Shown here one piece after another: positions 9,471 to 18,457 of a stretch of DNA of 64,000 nucleotides. The stretch is from Macrococcoides bohemicum (GTDB lineage: Bacteria > Bacillota > Bacilli > Staphylococcales > Staphylococcaceae): NCBI RefSeq assembly GCF_003259675.1, contig NZ_PZJG01000001.1, positions 496,001 through 560,000 of the forward strand. The letters are read 5' to 3'. The position numbers were made by a program, and so were the translations under genes. The first letter of the stretch is position 1, and each line of letters begins with the position of its first letter. The notes beneath the pieces were generated by a model. It was not told the DNA's origin, made no database searches, and saw only the letters and a program-made list of their open reading frames with translations.

Positions 9471-10004
9471 ATGGATCTAACAGAACGCACACTATCAAAA
9501 GAAACGATACTAGACGGCAAAGTGTTAACTGTCGAGAGACACCAGGTCGAATTACCCAATGGTAAGGAAAGTACAAGGGAAGTTGTACTGCACCCAGGAG
9601 CAGTTGCAGTGATTGCGATGAAACAGAATAAATTACTACTTGTTGAACAATTCAGAAAAGCACCTGAAGAAAATTTAATCGAGATCCCTGCAGGTAAAGT
9701 TGACCCAGGGGAAGAACGACGTGACACTGCACTGCGTGAATTAGAAGAAGAAACAGGTTTTACTTCAAAGACGATGGAACTGGTTAATGAGTTTTATGTT
9801 TCACCCGGATTCTGTAATGAATTTATTTCTTTATTTGAAGCGGGGGAACTTATTGAATCTCATAATCTTGAAGCGGATGAAGACGAATTTGTATTGAAAC
9901 ACTGGTTGACATTAGAAGAGGCCAATAACTGGATAAAAACAGGGAAAATTAAAGATGCGAAGACGATAATAGCAATTCAATATTTGCTATTATCAATGAA
10001 ATAA
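9471..10004 (+). CDS. nudF: ADP-ribose pyrophosphatase (Nudix hydrolase)
   Basis: 177 residues. Hydrolyses ADP-ribose to AMP and ribose 5-phosphate, limiting non-specific ADP-ribosylation. The Nudix box is complete: G-x5-E-x7-REUxEExGF in GKVDPGEERRDTALRELEEETG (about residues 76-98), preceded by the ADP-ribose-type IEIPAG. ATG start with AAAGGAGAG. Followed by fur, as in Bacillus. A plus-strand TATAAT at 9425-9430 may be its promoter. Confidence 0.93.
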   Translation: MDLTERTLSKETILDGKVLTVERHQVELPNGKESTREVVLHPGAVAVIAMKQNKLLLVEQFRKAPEENLIEIPAGKVDPGEERRDTALRELEEETGFTSKTMELVNEFYVSPGFCNEFISLFEAGELIESHNLEADEDEFVLKHWLTLEEANNWIKTGKIKDAKTIIAIQYLLLSMK

Positions 10005-10107
10005 TATTAGATTATAATAATTCTAAAAAAGACATTGTTTTTCTTGCTTTAATTCTCAATTACTGATATTTTATATATATCAATCGTAACCTTTAGGAGT
10101 GTTAGTA

Positions 10108-10587
10108 ATGCAGGAGAGAATCAATAGAATAAAGGAGCAATTACATGATGCTTCTTATAAATTAACCCCTCAAAGGGAAGCGACAGTGACCGTATTATTA
10201 GAAAATGAAGCTGATCATTTGAGTGCAGAAGATGTTTTCCTAAAAGTAAAGGAACGTGCACCTGAAATTGGTCTCGCAACTGTATATCGTACATTAGAAT
10301 TATTAGCTGAATTGAAGATTGTTGATAAGATTAATTTTGGAGATGGCGTTGCACGTTTTGATTTGAGAAAAGAAGGTGCAAAACACTTTCACCATCATCT
10401 TGTATGTATGAGTTGTGGAGATGTTGATGAAATAGAAGAAGATTTACTGGATGAAGTTGAAAAGAAAGTAGAATCGGATTATCATTTCTTAATAATGGAT
10501 CATCGTTTAACTTTCCATGGTATTTGTAAAAAATGTGCCGACAAAGGCGTTCAACCTGAAGATCTTGATAAAAAAATAACAGAATAA
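10108..10587 (+). CDS. fur: ferric uptake regulator
   Basis: 159-residue metal-dependent repressor, controlling iron uptake genes when loaded with Fe2+. N-terminal winged helix (LTPQREATVTVLL, then LATVYRTLELL as recognition helix), histidine-rich HFHHHLVCMSCGDV and a second CxxC (CKKC) typical of Fur with a structural zinc site. The ATG at 10108 has AGGAG 8 bases upstream; the GTG at 10099 overlaps that RBS and is rejected. PerR and Zur are the alternative family members, but the synteny with xerD and nudF fits Fur. Confidence 0.93.
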   Translation: MQERINRIKEQLHDASYKLTPQREATVTVLLENEADHLSAEDVFLKVKERAPEIGLATVYRTLELLAELKIVDKINFGDGVARFDLRKEGAKHFHHHLVCMSCGDVDEIEEDLLDEVEKKVESDYHFLIMDHRLTFHGICKKCADKGVQPEDLDKKITE

Positions 10588-10591
10588 TTTG

Positions 10592-10627
10592 AAATGCAGA
10601 TGAAATAATCATCTGTATTTTTTTATA
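10592..10627 (+). terminator. fur terminator
   Basis: Stem of 12 bases (10592-10603 with 10609-10620, one mismatch), AATAA loop and a run of seven T. Confidence 0.85.
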
Positions 10628-10679
10628 TTTTTAGTTGATTATATAATTATTATGGTAAACTTAATAGTGAGGTGTTAAT

Positions 10680-11567
10680 ATGCAAACAATAATAGATGAA
10701 TTTTTACATTTTATTATGATTGAAAAAGGACTAAGTAAAAATACAGTTGCAGCTTATCGTAGAGATTTAAACCATTATCAGGCTTTTTTGAAAGAGGAGA
10801 AAATTGGTAATATTGATAACATCGATAGATATACGATCACTTTATTTTTAGGATATTTAAAAGATCAGGGTAAATCTGCAAAAACTTTAGCACGGGTTTC
10901 AGCGACAATTAGAGGATTTCATCAGTTTGCTTTAAGAGAAAAATATGCGGTTAAAGATCCTACAGTCATTCTTGAAGCACCAAAATATGAACGCAATCTG
11001 CCGGATATTCTTTCTATAGAAGAGGTTGATAAATTTTTATCGACACCAGATACATCAAAGCTTACTGGAAAGCGTGATCAGGCAATGCTTGAACTGTTAT
11101 ATGCTACTGGTATGCGTGTATCAGAGCTGATTAATTTAAACGTAGATGATGTGAATACAATCATGGGTTTTGTTCGCGTATTCGGTAAAGGTAATAAAGA
11201 ACGTATTATTCCTATTGGAGATAATATGATTAAATTGCTGGAGAAGTATATCCAGTCTACGCGTTATAAGATGCTTAAAAAAGAAATGACAGACAGTCTA
11301 TTTCTAAATTTTCATGGTAAAAGACTCACACGCCAAGGATTCTGGAAGATAATGCGTCAAATTAAAGTTGAAGCTGGCATAGACAAGAAACTTACGCCAC
11401 ATACTTTACGTCATTCTTTTGCAACACATCTTCTAGAAAATGGTGCAGACCTACGTGCCGTACAGGAAATGTTAGGACATGCAGATATTTCAACAACGCA
11501 ACTTTATACCCATATCAGCAAGAAACAAATAAGAGAAGTGTATAAAAATACACATCCTAGAGCATAA
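10680..11567 (+). CDS. xerD: site-specific tyrosine recombinase XerD
   Basis: 295 residues. With XerC it resolves chromosome dimers at dif. N-terminal SAM-like domain (1-100) and catalytic domain with all residues: R146 (GMRVSEL), K170 (GKGNKER), H241 and R244 (HTLRHSF), H267 (LGHADIS) and Y276 (LYTHIS). Located between fur and scpAB as in Bacillus/Staphylococcus. ATG start after GAGGTG. It is distinct in sequence from the island integrase at 39763-41013. Confidence 0.96.
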   Translation: MQTIIDEFLHFIMIEKGLSKNTVAAYRRDLNHYQAFLKEEKIGNIDNIDRYTITLFLGYLKDQGKSAKTLARVSATIRGFHQFALREKYAVKDPTVILEAPKYERNLPDILSIEEVDKFLSTPDTSKLTGKRDQAMLELLYATGMRVSELINLNVDDVNTIMGFVRVFGKGNKERIIPIGDNMIKLLEKYIQSTRYKMLKKEMTDSLFLNFHGKRLTRQGFWKIMRQIKVEAGIDKKLTPHTLRHSFATHLLENGADLRAVQEMLGHADISTTQLYTHISKKQIREVYKNTHPRA

Positions 11568-11576
11568 GGAGAAAAT

Positions 11577-11795
11577 ATGAGTAAACAAAGAGAAATTCAT
11601 AGAAATCAGGAAAAATTTCAAAAAGAAAATGATAGAAAAAAACAGGTTATTGTGCCAGAGGACACGCATGAAACAGATACTCAGATCAATCAGGAGAATG
11701 ATTCAAAGAAAAATAAGAATAACTGGATATTATTCGGTTTTATCGCCTTGATGTGTATCATCTGGGGTATCCTGTATTGGATATTTATTGTGTAA
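11577..11795 (+). CDS. small membrane protein of unknown function
   Basis: 72 residues: a charged, Lys/Glu/Gln-rich N-terminal half and a single C-terminal membrane helix (about 48-70), so probably tail-anchored with the charged part in the cytoplasm. It starts 9 bp after xerD with AAGGAG, so it is likely co-transcribed. Its last 66 bases overlap the 3' end of the convergent DUF309 gene. No recognisable domain. Confidence 0.7.
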   Translation: MSKQREIHRNQEKFQKENDRKKQVIVPEDTHETDTQINQENDSKKNKNNWILFGFIALMCIIWGILYWIFIV

Positions 11796-12239
11796 AGCCA
11801 TGTTTCTCGCCTGGATGACTTCAGTTCTATCACGTAGTTTATGTTTATGAATGATTGCCTGAGTAGGTTCGTAATAATTTTTTATATCTATTGCTTCTAT
11901 AACAGGTAGTGTGATGGGATAATAAGTTAAATATTTTTGAATGTCAGTTATTTGCTCTATTAATATAGATATATCTAGATATTCAGATAAGAAAGTCTTA
12001 TTTATTTTTAGCAACTGTATTGTTTTTTTTAGTAATGTATGAGTACCACGTTTATTGTGACGTCGTAGATGATACATTGCAGTAGCGAGCATAATTAATG
12101 CGACTTCAGGGTCTTGTTTAGTAAATTGTGATTTTTGTTTCCAGGCATCCTCCATGATTTCATGACATTCAAAATAATCACGATACACATGAAAATGAAT
12201 GATATAATCCGAAAATGCTTGTTTAAATAATGCATGCAT
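11730..12239 (-). CDS. DUF309 family protein
   Basis: 169 residues. The family signature H-x-x-x-E with surrounding aromatic residues is present (YFECHEIMEDAWK, about residues 19-31), followed by an all-helical body (ALIMLATAMYHLRRHNKRG). Function unknown. The ATG at 12239 has a GGAGG RBS on the minus strand; the frame is open further upstream but would run into scpA's start. It is divergent from scpA, with only 29 bp between starts, and overlaps the preceding small gene at its 3' end. A DUF309 gene also sits next to scpA in related Firmicutes. Confidence 0.82.
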   Translation of the reverse strand: MHALFKQAFSDYIIHFHVYRDYFECHEIMEDAWKQKSQFTKQDPEVALIMLATAMYHLRRHNKRGTHTLLKKTIQLLKINKTFLSEYLDISILIEQITDIQKYLTYYPITLPVIEAIDIKNYYEPTQAIIHKHKLRDRTEVIQARNMALHNKYPIQDTPDDTHQGDKTE

Positions 12240-12268
12240 AAGAAATCCTCCAGAAGTAAGGTGAATAT

Positions 12269-12994
12269 ATGTACGAAGTAAAATTAGCTTCATTTGAAGG
12301 TCCGTTAGATTTACTCCTTCACTTAATTCAGAAATATGAAATAGATATTTATGATATCTCAATGAAAGTGTTAACAGAACAATATATTAATTATATCAAA
12401 AATGTTGATGATCTTGATATTAATCAACATGGTGATTACTTGGTGATGGCGAGTGAGTTATTAAGAATAAAGAGCAAAACATTATTACCAGATACAAATG
12501 TAGATGAAAGTGAAAGCATCGAAGATCCACGTGAAGATTTAATGCGACAATTATTAGAATATCAAAATTACCGTTTATATGCTGATATTTTAAAAACGAA
12601 AAAAGAGTCACATGAAAAATATTTTGTCAAACGTAGCAATGATTTATCCCATTTCGAGAATGCAAAACAAACACCGATACACATTGAACTTACCGATTTA
12701 ATCACGGCATATCAGAAAGCAAAGCAACGTCGTAAAAAGATTGCCAGTGAATCTGTAAGTGTAGCCCGAGATACTTACTCCATGGAAGAAGCGATTGAGA
12801 CAGTGACATATGCACTATCTCAAAAAGATAAAATTACTTTCGATGATTTTGTTTCATTTTCTGAAACAAAAACACAGATAGTAACATTGTTTCTGGCCAT
12901 TCTGGAACTTATGAAAAATAATAAGATCAATGTTTATCAATCTAATGATTTTGGTGAAATTGAGATTGAAAGAGGAAAAAACTATGTCGAATGA
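12269..12994 (+). CDS. scpA: segregation and condensation protein A
   Basis: 241 residues. ScpA is the kleisin that bridges the SMC heads in the Smc-ScpAB condensin. The start FEGPLDLLLHLIQKYEIDIYDI is the conserved N-terminal SMC-neck-binding segment, and the C-terminus is a winged-helix region ending near IEIERG. Its stop overlaps the scpB start by 11 bases, which couples translation of the two. Confidence 0.95.
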   Translation: MYEVKLASFEGPLDLLLHLIQKYEIDIYDISMKVLTEQYINYIKNVDDLDINQHGDYLVMASELLRIKSKTLLPDTNVDESESIEDPREDLMRQLLEYQNYRLYADILKTKKESHEKYFVKRSNDLSHFENAKQTPIHIELTDLITAYQKAKQRRKKIASESVSVARDTYSMEEAIETVTYALSQKDKITFDDFVSFSETKTQIVTLFLAILELMKNNKINVYQSNDFGEIEIERGKNYVE

Positions 12995-13529
12995 AAAAAT
13001 TAATATCATACTAGGTTTATTATATGCAGTTGGTGATGAAGGTATTGAAATTGAACAACTTGCAGAGATTATAGAACGCACACCATCACAATTATCTGAT
13101 ATTGTAAGCACATATAATCATGAAATTTTTGAAATTCAAAAGTTAGGATCTAAATACTTTCTGATGACCAATGAAACTTTGAATCCATACCTGGAAGATC
13201 TGGTTACTGCTACAAATGAAAAGAAATTAACACAGGCTTCACTCGAAACTTTAGCGATAATTGCATATAATCAACCTGTAACACGCCATGATATTGAAAT
13301 GATGCGTGGTGTAAATAGTGATGGACCGGTCAAGACATTGATCGAAAGAGGTCTAGTAGAAAGTACAGAAGTGAATGGTGAGCGTGCTAGACAGTTAGCA
13401 ACGACAGAATTTTTTCTGATGACATTCGGACTTACATCTTTAGATGATTTACCGAGAGATGAGACGATGACAAGTGATGCAAGTGAAATGGAATTATTCT
13501 TTAAAAATTTAAATGAAGAGGATGAATAA
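12984..13529 (+). CDS. scpB: segregation and condensation protein B
   Basis: 181 residues. ScpB dimerises through winged-helix domains and binds ScpA. Conserved segments include SLETLAIIAYNQPVTRHDIEMMRGV and the GRRARQLATTEFFLMTFGL-like ending. The ATG at 12984 has AGAGGAAAA upstream and matches the usual N-terminus (I-x-x-LLYAVGDEGI); the frame is open upstream inside scpA but that extension is not used. Confidence 0.94.
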   Translation: MSNEKINIILGLLYAVGDEGIEIEQLAEIIERTPSQLSDIVSTYNHEIFEIQKLGSKYFLMTNETLNPYLEDLVTATNEKKLTQASLETLAIIAYNQPVTRHDIEMMRGVNSDGPVKTLIERGLVESTEVNGERARQLATTEFFLMTFGLTSLDDLPRDETMTSDASEMELFFKNLNEEDE

Positions 13530-13530
13530 T

Positions 13531-14268
13531 ATGAGTGAACAATTAGAAAGATTACAGAAAGTCATCGCTAAAAGTGGTGTGACTTCACGTCGTAAAGCAG
13601 AAGTATTAATCTCAGAAGGTAAAGTTACAGTTAATGGTGAGACAGTAACTGAACTTGGTACGAAAGTAAGTCCTAGAGACCGTGTGGAAGTGGAAGGCAT
13701 TCCTTTAGAAAATCCGGAAAAGATATATATATTATTCCACAAACCAACTGGTGTAATTACTAGTGTTTCTGATGATAAAGGTCGAACTGTTGTAACTGAT
13801 TATTTTCCGCAACTAGACTTAAGAATATTTCCTGTAGGTCGTCTTGATTATGAGACAAGTGGTTTATTATTACTGACAAACGATGGTGACTTTGCCAATC
13901 AAATGACCCATCCGAAATACAAGATGAAGAAAAAATACGTAGCTAAATTAAAAGGATTTCTATTAAGAGAACAAGTTAAAGAATTGGAACGAGGTATCAT
14001 GCTAGAAGACGGAAAAACAGCTCCGGCAATTGTGAAAGTAAAGTCACAGGACAAGCTGAAAGACACTACTTTAGTAGAGATTACAATTCATGAAGGTCGT
14101 AATCGTCAAGTGCGTCGTATGTTTGCCCATTTTGGTCACGAAGTTGTGAAACTATCTCGTGTTGAATATGGACCGTTAACGCTTAAAGGATTAAATGCAG
14201 GGGATGCAAGAGAACTCACACCTCATGAAGTTAAAACTTTACGTAATATGAGTTTAAATAAATCATAA
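13531..14268 (+). CDS. rluB: 23S rRNA pseudouridine synthase RluB
   Basis: 245 residues. Modifies a uridine in helix 89 of 23S rRNA. An N-terminal S4 RNA-binding domain (LQKVIAKSGVTSRRKAE) is followed by the RsuA-type catalytic domain with the aspartate in GRLDYETSGLLLLTNDG and the late motif EGRNRQVRRMFAHFGH. Starts one base after the scpB stop, in the order scpA-scpB-rluB seen in Bacillus. Confidence 0.93.
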   Translation: MSEQLERLQKVIAKSGVTSRRKAEVLISEGKVTVNGETVTELGTKVSPRDRVEVEGIPLENPEKIYILFHKPTGVITSVSDDKGRTVVTDYFPQLDLRIFPVGRLDYETSGLLLLTNDGDFANQMTHPKYKMKKKYVAKLKGFLLREQVKELERGIMLEDGKTAPAIVKVKSQDKLKDTTLVEITIHEGRNRQVRRMFAHFGHEVVKLSRVEYGPLTLKGLNAGDARELTPHEVKTLRNMSLNKS

Positions 14269-14304
14269 AATTCACATAGTTGCCACAGATAATAATTGCT
14301 TAAA

Positions 14305-14340
14305 TGATATAATGTAAAGTGACATTTTGAATAGAGAAGG
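14305..14340 (+). promoter_or_regulatory. res-srr operon promoter -10
   Basis: TATAAT at 14308-14313 with an extended TGA upstream, 36 bases before resA. No clear -35. Regulation by SrrA itself would be expected from other staphylococci, but I cannot assign a binding site by eye. Confidence 0.45.
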
Positions 14341-14348
14341 GGTTAAGC

Positions 14349-14879
14349 ATGGCGAAACAGCAAAAAAAATGGATTCAATATATGGTGACTTTCCTAATTT
14401 TGCTCGCAATAATTTTTATCATCTACGTTTCTGTGACGAAAGATGGCGAAAAGGTTGTGAAAATTGGTGATGATGCACCTGTGTTTGAATTGAAAACATT
14501 AGATGACAGTAAAGTTAATTTAAAGGATTATCGTGGCAAAGGTTTAGTACTTAATTTCTGGGGGACTTGGTGTGAACCTTGTTTAGAAGAGATGCCGGAT
14601 TTAAACCGTGCACATAATGTGTACAAAAATCAAGGTGTAGAAGTATTAACGATTCACGTTAAGAACAGTCCACAACAAATTAAACAGTTCTTCAGTGCAT
14701 TAGACGAAGAAGTAACTTTACCAGTTGGTTTAGATAATGGTGATGTAATGGAAGCATATAATGCGAATGATCTACCGAATACTTATATCATTGATAAAGA
14801 TGGGAAGATTGTAGCACACCATAAAGGCCAAATGTCAAAAGAAGATATTCAGAAATATATGGAAATGGTTAAACCATAA
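14349..14879 (+). CDS. resA: thiol-disulfide oxidoreductase ResA
   Basis: 176 residues. Membrane-anchored, outward-facing thioredoxin that reduces apocytochrome c cysteines before haem attachment. One N-terminal membrane helix (about 10-30) and a thioredoxin-fold domain with the CxxC active site WGTWCEPC (about 77-84), plus the conserved LPNTYIIDKDGKI. First gene of resA-resB-resC-srrA-srrB. Its clients in this window would be QcrC and QcrB. Confidence 0.93.
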   Translation: MAKQQKKWIQYMVTFLILLAIIFIIYVSVTKDGEKVVKIGDDAPVFELKTLDDSKVNLKDYRGKGLVLNFWGTWCEPCLEEMPDLNRAHNVYKNQGVEVLTIHVKNSPQQIKQFFSALDEEVTLPVGLDNGDVMEAYNANDLPNTYIIDKDGKIVAHHKGQMSKEDIQKYMEMVKP

Positions 14880-14892
14880 AAGGAGGATGACG

Positions 14893-16530
14893 ATGCAGGA
14901 ACAATCGATTAAATGTGTTTGTGGTCATGTAAACCCTCCTGGTACTCAATTATGTCAAAACTGCGGACGTTTGATTAATGACAGCTATGATAAAAAGAAA
15001 ACAACAGATGTCATGCGATATGACGGTCAAGCAGTGAGAAGTAAGACAAAGCATAAAACATTGCTGGATAAAGTATGGATATTTTTCAGTTCCGTTAAAG
15101 TTGGTGTAATATTACTTGTATTAACCGTTTTAGCATCTGCACTAGGGACAATGTTTCCTCAGGAATATTTTATTCCCGTAGGTGAAGATCCATCGACATT
15201 CTATAAAGATAAATACGGTACTTTAGGATATATCTATTATAAACTTGGATTAGATAACCTATATACATCTTGGTGGTATCTAATACTACTTGCGCTTGTA
15301 GCATTCTCAATTATTGCAGCAAGTATAGACCGAGGCATTCCATTACATAAATCGCTTACACGTCAGACTGTTAAGAAGCACCCAACGTACTTTAAACGTC
15401 AGAGGTTGACACTAGATGTACCGACAACGGTTGATCAGGCGGCTCTTGTAAATGCTTTAGAGCAGAGAAAATATAAAGTTAGAACTGACGGTACAGCAAT
15501 ATTAGCTGAAAAAGGCCGTTTAAGTCGTTATGGTCCATACATTAACCATACCGGGCTTATAATTTTGTTAGCAGGTGCAATGCTTCGATTTGTCCCGGCT
15601 TTATATGTGGATGAATTTGTTGGTGTTGCAGAAGGTGAGACAAAAAGTATCCCCGGCACAGAAAATACGTATTATATTAAAAATAATAAGTTTATTTTTG
15701 AACAATACGATGCAGAATCTATTTCAAACATTAATGGTAAATCAGCAGATGCCAGAATGAATAAAATTGCTAAAAATTATGAATCACAAGTTACAATATA
15801 TGAAAATAAAGCAGATAAATCAGTTGTAGGTGCTGAACCGAAATTAGCACAAATCAAAGATGACAGTGTAAAAGTGAACCATCCAGTTAAATTTGCAAAT
15901 TTTGCGTTATATCAGAATAGTTTCGATCAGTCTCAACTTAAAACAATGACATTTAAAGTTGAAGACATCAAGACAGGCAAACCTATCGGTAAAACATTTG
16001 AAGTTGCACTTGATAATCCCGGCAAACAATATAAGGTAAGTGATGAATTAACTGTGAATCTAAAAAACTATGCACCGGATTTCAATGGTATTGCGGATAA
16101 TGGAACTTTATTAACAAGCTCCCCGATTCCAAATAATCCTGCATTCGTCTTTGGGGTTGAGGATAAAGGTAAACAATCAGAATATAGCCTACTAAAAATA
16201 CGTTCTTCACAGGATATCACTAAAAATAATCAGTATGCGGTAAAATTTGTGAGTGCGACGAATAAAACGATTACTTATTTAACAGTAAAGAAAGATTTAA
16301 CGTTACCTATTCTATTTATTGGTTTTTCAATATTTTTAATAGGTCTTGCCATTGGATCTTATATTCACCACCGTCGTATCTGGATTGAAACGAAAGATGG
16401 ATTTAAATTAGCAGCACATACAAATAGAAATTATTATGGGTATTCTAAAGACATTAACAGTATGTTAGAACCTTTCAATTTACCGAAAGTTAACGATAAA
16501 TATGCGGATACGGAGGAAGAAAATGAATAG
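14893..16530 (+). CDS. resB: cytochrome c biogenesis protein ResB
   Basis: 545 residues. With ResC it forms the System II haem export and ligation complex. A short cytoplasmic zinc-ribbon-like start (CVCGH...CQNCGR) precedes membrane helices near residues 60-85 and 130-150, a third near 210-230, a large extracellular domain and a last helix near 470-495. AGGAGG at 14881-14886 directly abuts the ATG at 14887, so the ATG at 14893 (spacing 6) is the better start. It overlaps resC by 8 bases. Confidence 0.92.
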   Translation: MQEQSIKCVCGHVNPPGTQLCQNCGRLINDSYDKKKTTDVMRYDGQAVRSKTKHKTLLDKVWIFFSSVKVGVILLVLTVLASALGTMFPQEYFIPVGEDPSTFYKDKYGTLGYIYYKLGLDNLYTSWWYLILLALVAFSIIAASIDRGIPLHKSLTRQTVKKHPTYFKRQRLTLDVPTTVDQAALVNALEQRKYKVRTDGTAILAEKGRLSRYGPYINHTGLIILLAGAMLRFVPALYVDEFVGVAEGETKSIPGTENTYYIKNNKFIFEQYDAESISNINGKSADARMNKIAKNYESQVTIYENKADKSVVGAEPKLAQIKDDSVKVNHPVKFANFALYQNSFDQSQLKTMTFKVEDIKTGKPIGKTFEVALDNPGKQYKVSDELTVNLKNYAPDFNGIADNGTLLTSSPIPNNPAFVFGVEDKGKQSEYSLLKIRSSQDITKNNQYAVKFVSATNKTITYLTVKKDLTLPILFIGFSIFLIGLAIGSYIHHRRIWIETKDGFKLAAHTNRNYYGYSKDINSMLEPFNLPKVNDKYADTEEENE

Positions 16531-17731
16531 TGAAGCTTTATTAAATATCAGTAGTACTTCATTGTATGCTGCATTTATTTTATATTTAATCGCGATATTA
16601 CCATTCTCAGCAAGCATTAAAGCGAAATCGAAGAAAAGTGAAAAAATTGCAGTAACCTTAACGATTATAGGGTTTATTATGCAGCTCGTATATTTTGTTA
16701 CACGATGGATGGCGGCAGGACATGCCCCGGTAAGTAATATGTATGAGTTCCTGACTATGTTCGGTATCATGATGGTCGGTGGATTTTTAGTACTATATTT
16801 CTTATATCATACGCCAATATTAGCATTGTTCTCATTGCCAATCGCTATGCTTTTAATTGTTTATGCGAGTATGTTCTCACGTGATGTCTCACCACTTATT
16901 CCTGCATTACAAAGTAATTGGTTAGCGATTCATGTTATTACTGTATCAATCAGTTACGGTATTTTATCTGTAAGTTCAGTAGCAGGGTTAATCTATTTAT
17001 TACGTTATGTTGAAGCAAATGAAAAGTCAAAAGATGCTTTTTGGTTAGAGGTTGTAATGTACTTCATAATCCTAGTGATAGCTTTTATATTAACAACAAT
17101 CGTTATGAAAGGTATCGTTCATTATCAGGAAGATTATTATTACTATGATAAAAATGATAATAGGACAATTGCTGAATATCATTTACCTGGATTAGTGACA
17201 TTTAAAGATAGTATTCCTGTTGAGAAAATTAAAGGCACGAAACAAGATTATAAAGAAGTTAAACGATTCGATACAGGGATTGAATTACCGCCTGTAATTA
17301 ACGCTCAAAAATTAAATACAGTAGCATGGTCTATTATCATTGGTACAATTTTATATGCACTGTTAAGATTAGTGTTAAGAAAAACATTATTTGCTGTAGT
17401 TAAACCTTTAACGAATAAAGTATCGCTTCAGTTAATGGATGAAATTTGCTATAGATCAGTAATTATTGGTTTCCCATTATTTGCTTTAGGCGGCTTGTTA
17501 TTTGCGAGTATATGGGCTCAAATTGCCTGGAGTAGGTTCTGGGGATGGGATCCTAAAGAGGTTTGGGCATTAATTACATTCTTATTCTATGCTATCTTCC
17601 TGCATTTACGTTTAGGTAGAGGCTGGGAAGGTAAGAAAAGTGCCTGGCTTGCAGTTGTAGGTATGGCAATCATTTTATTCAATGTGATTGCAGTAAACCT
17701 TATTATTGCAGGACTGCACTCATACGCTTAA
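16523..17731 (+). CDS. resC: cytochrome c biogenesis protein ResC (CcsA)
   Basis: 402 residues, polytopic membrane protein presenting haem for ligation. The haem-handling motif is visible as WGWDPKEVWALITF (WWD-type, about residues 339-352), with conserved membrane histidines in flanking helices. An insertion rich in charged residues occupies about 210-260 between helices. ATG at 16523 after CGGAGGAAG, overlapping the resB stop. Confidence 0.92.
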   Translation: MNSEALLNISSTSLYAAFILYLIAILPFSASIKAKSKKSEKIAVTLTIIGFIMQLVYFVTRWMAAGHAPVSNMYEFLTMFGIMMVGGFLVLYFLYHTPILALFSLPIAMLLIVYASMFSRDVSPLIPALQSNWLAIHVITVSISYGILSVSSVAGLIYLLRYVEANEKSKDAFWLEVVMYFIILVIAFILTTIVMKGIVHYQEDYYYYDKNDNRTIAEYHLPGLVTFKDSIPVEKIKGTKQDYKEVKRFDTGIELPPVINAQKLNTVAWSIIIGTILYALLRLVLRKTLFAVVKPLTNKVSLQLMDEICYRSVIIGFPLFALGGLLFASIWAQIAWSRFWGWDPKEVWALITFLFYAIFLHLRLGRGWEGKKSAWLAVVGMAIILFNVIAVNLIIAGLHSYA

Positions 17732-17749
17732 ATTAAAGGAGTAATCGAC

Positions 17750-18457
17750 ATGAAACATACGATATTGATCGTTGATGATGAAGACAGAATCAGAAAACTT
17801 GCCAAAATGTATCTTGAACGTGAAGGTTTTGAGACAGTAGAAGCAAGTGATGGTGAAACAGCCTTAGAACTCGCTTTAAACCAGAATTTTCATTGTATAT
17901 TACTTGATATAATGCTGCCGGGAATGGACGGTATTGAAGTATGCAGAAGAATTCGTGAGGAAAAAACAACACCAATTATTATGCTAACAGCTAAAGGTGA
18001 AGAACATAATCGCGTTGAAGGATTTGAAATAGGGGCTGACGACTATATCGTTAAACCATTTTCGCCACGTGAAGTAGTATTACGTGTTAAAGCGATATTA
18101 CGACGTGCACAGCCAACAATGTATTTAAAACAAGATTCACACGCGAAAGATTTAATTGTATTTGATTCTTTAGTGATTGATAATGATGCACATCGTGTTA
18201 TGGCTGAAAATCAGGAAGTTAATTTGACACCAAAAGAATATGAATTATTATTATTTTTAGCAAAAAGTCCGGATAAAGTTTTTGACCGTGAACAATTGCT
18301 GAAAGATGTTTGGCATTATGAGTTTTACGGAGATTTACGTACAGTAGATACCCATGTTAAACGTCTTCGAGAAAAATTAAATAAAGTTTCACCGAAAGCT
18401 GCTGATATGATTCACACTGTATGGGGTGTTGGTTATAAGTTTGAGGTGAAAGAATAA
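17750..18457 (+). CDS. srrA: response regulator SrrA (ResD)
   Basis: 235 residues, OmpR family. Receiver domain with acidic pocket (VDDED), phosphoacceptor Asp in CILLDIMLPGMDG (about 53), MLTAKG and VKPFSPRE lysine; C-terminal winged helix (DRTVDTHVKRLREK-like segment). Governs the switch between aerobic and anaerobic respiration in staphylococci. TAATG overlap with srrB. Confidence 0.95.
   Translation: MKHTILIVDDEDRIRKLAKMYLEREGFETVEASDGETALELALNQNFHCILLDIMLPGMDGIEVCRRIREEKTTPIIMLTAKGEEHNRVEGFEIGADDYIVKPFSPREVVLRVKAILRRAQPTMYLKQDSHAKDLIVFDSLVIDNDAHRVMAENQEVNLTPKEYELLLFLAKSPDKVFDREQLLKDVWHYEFYGDLRTVDTHVKRLREKLNKVSPKAADMIHTVWGVGYKFEVKE

Noticed and set aside
10005..10107. Fur or Per box upstream of fur
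   Set aside because: No 19-bp inverted repeat of acceptable quality by eye.
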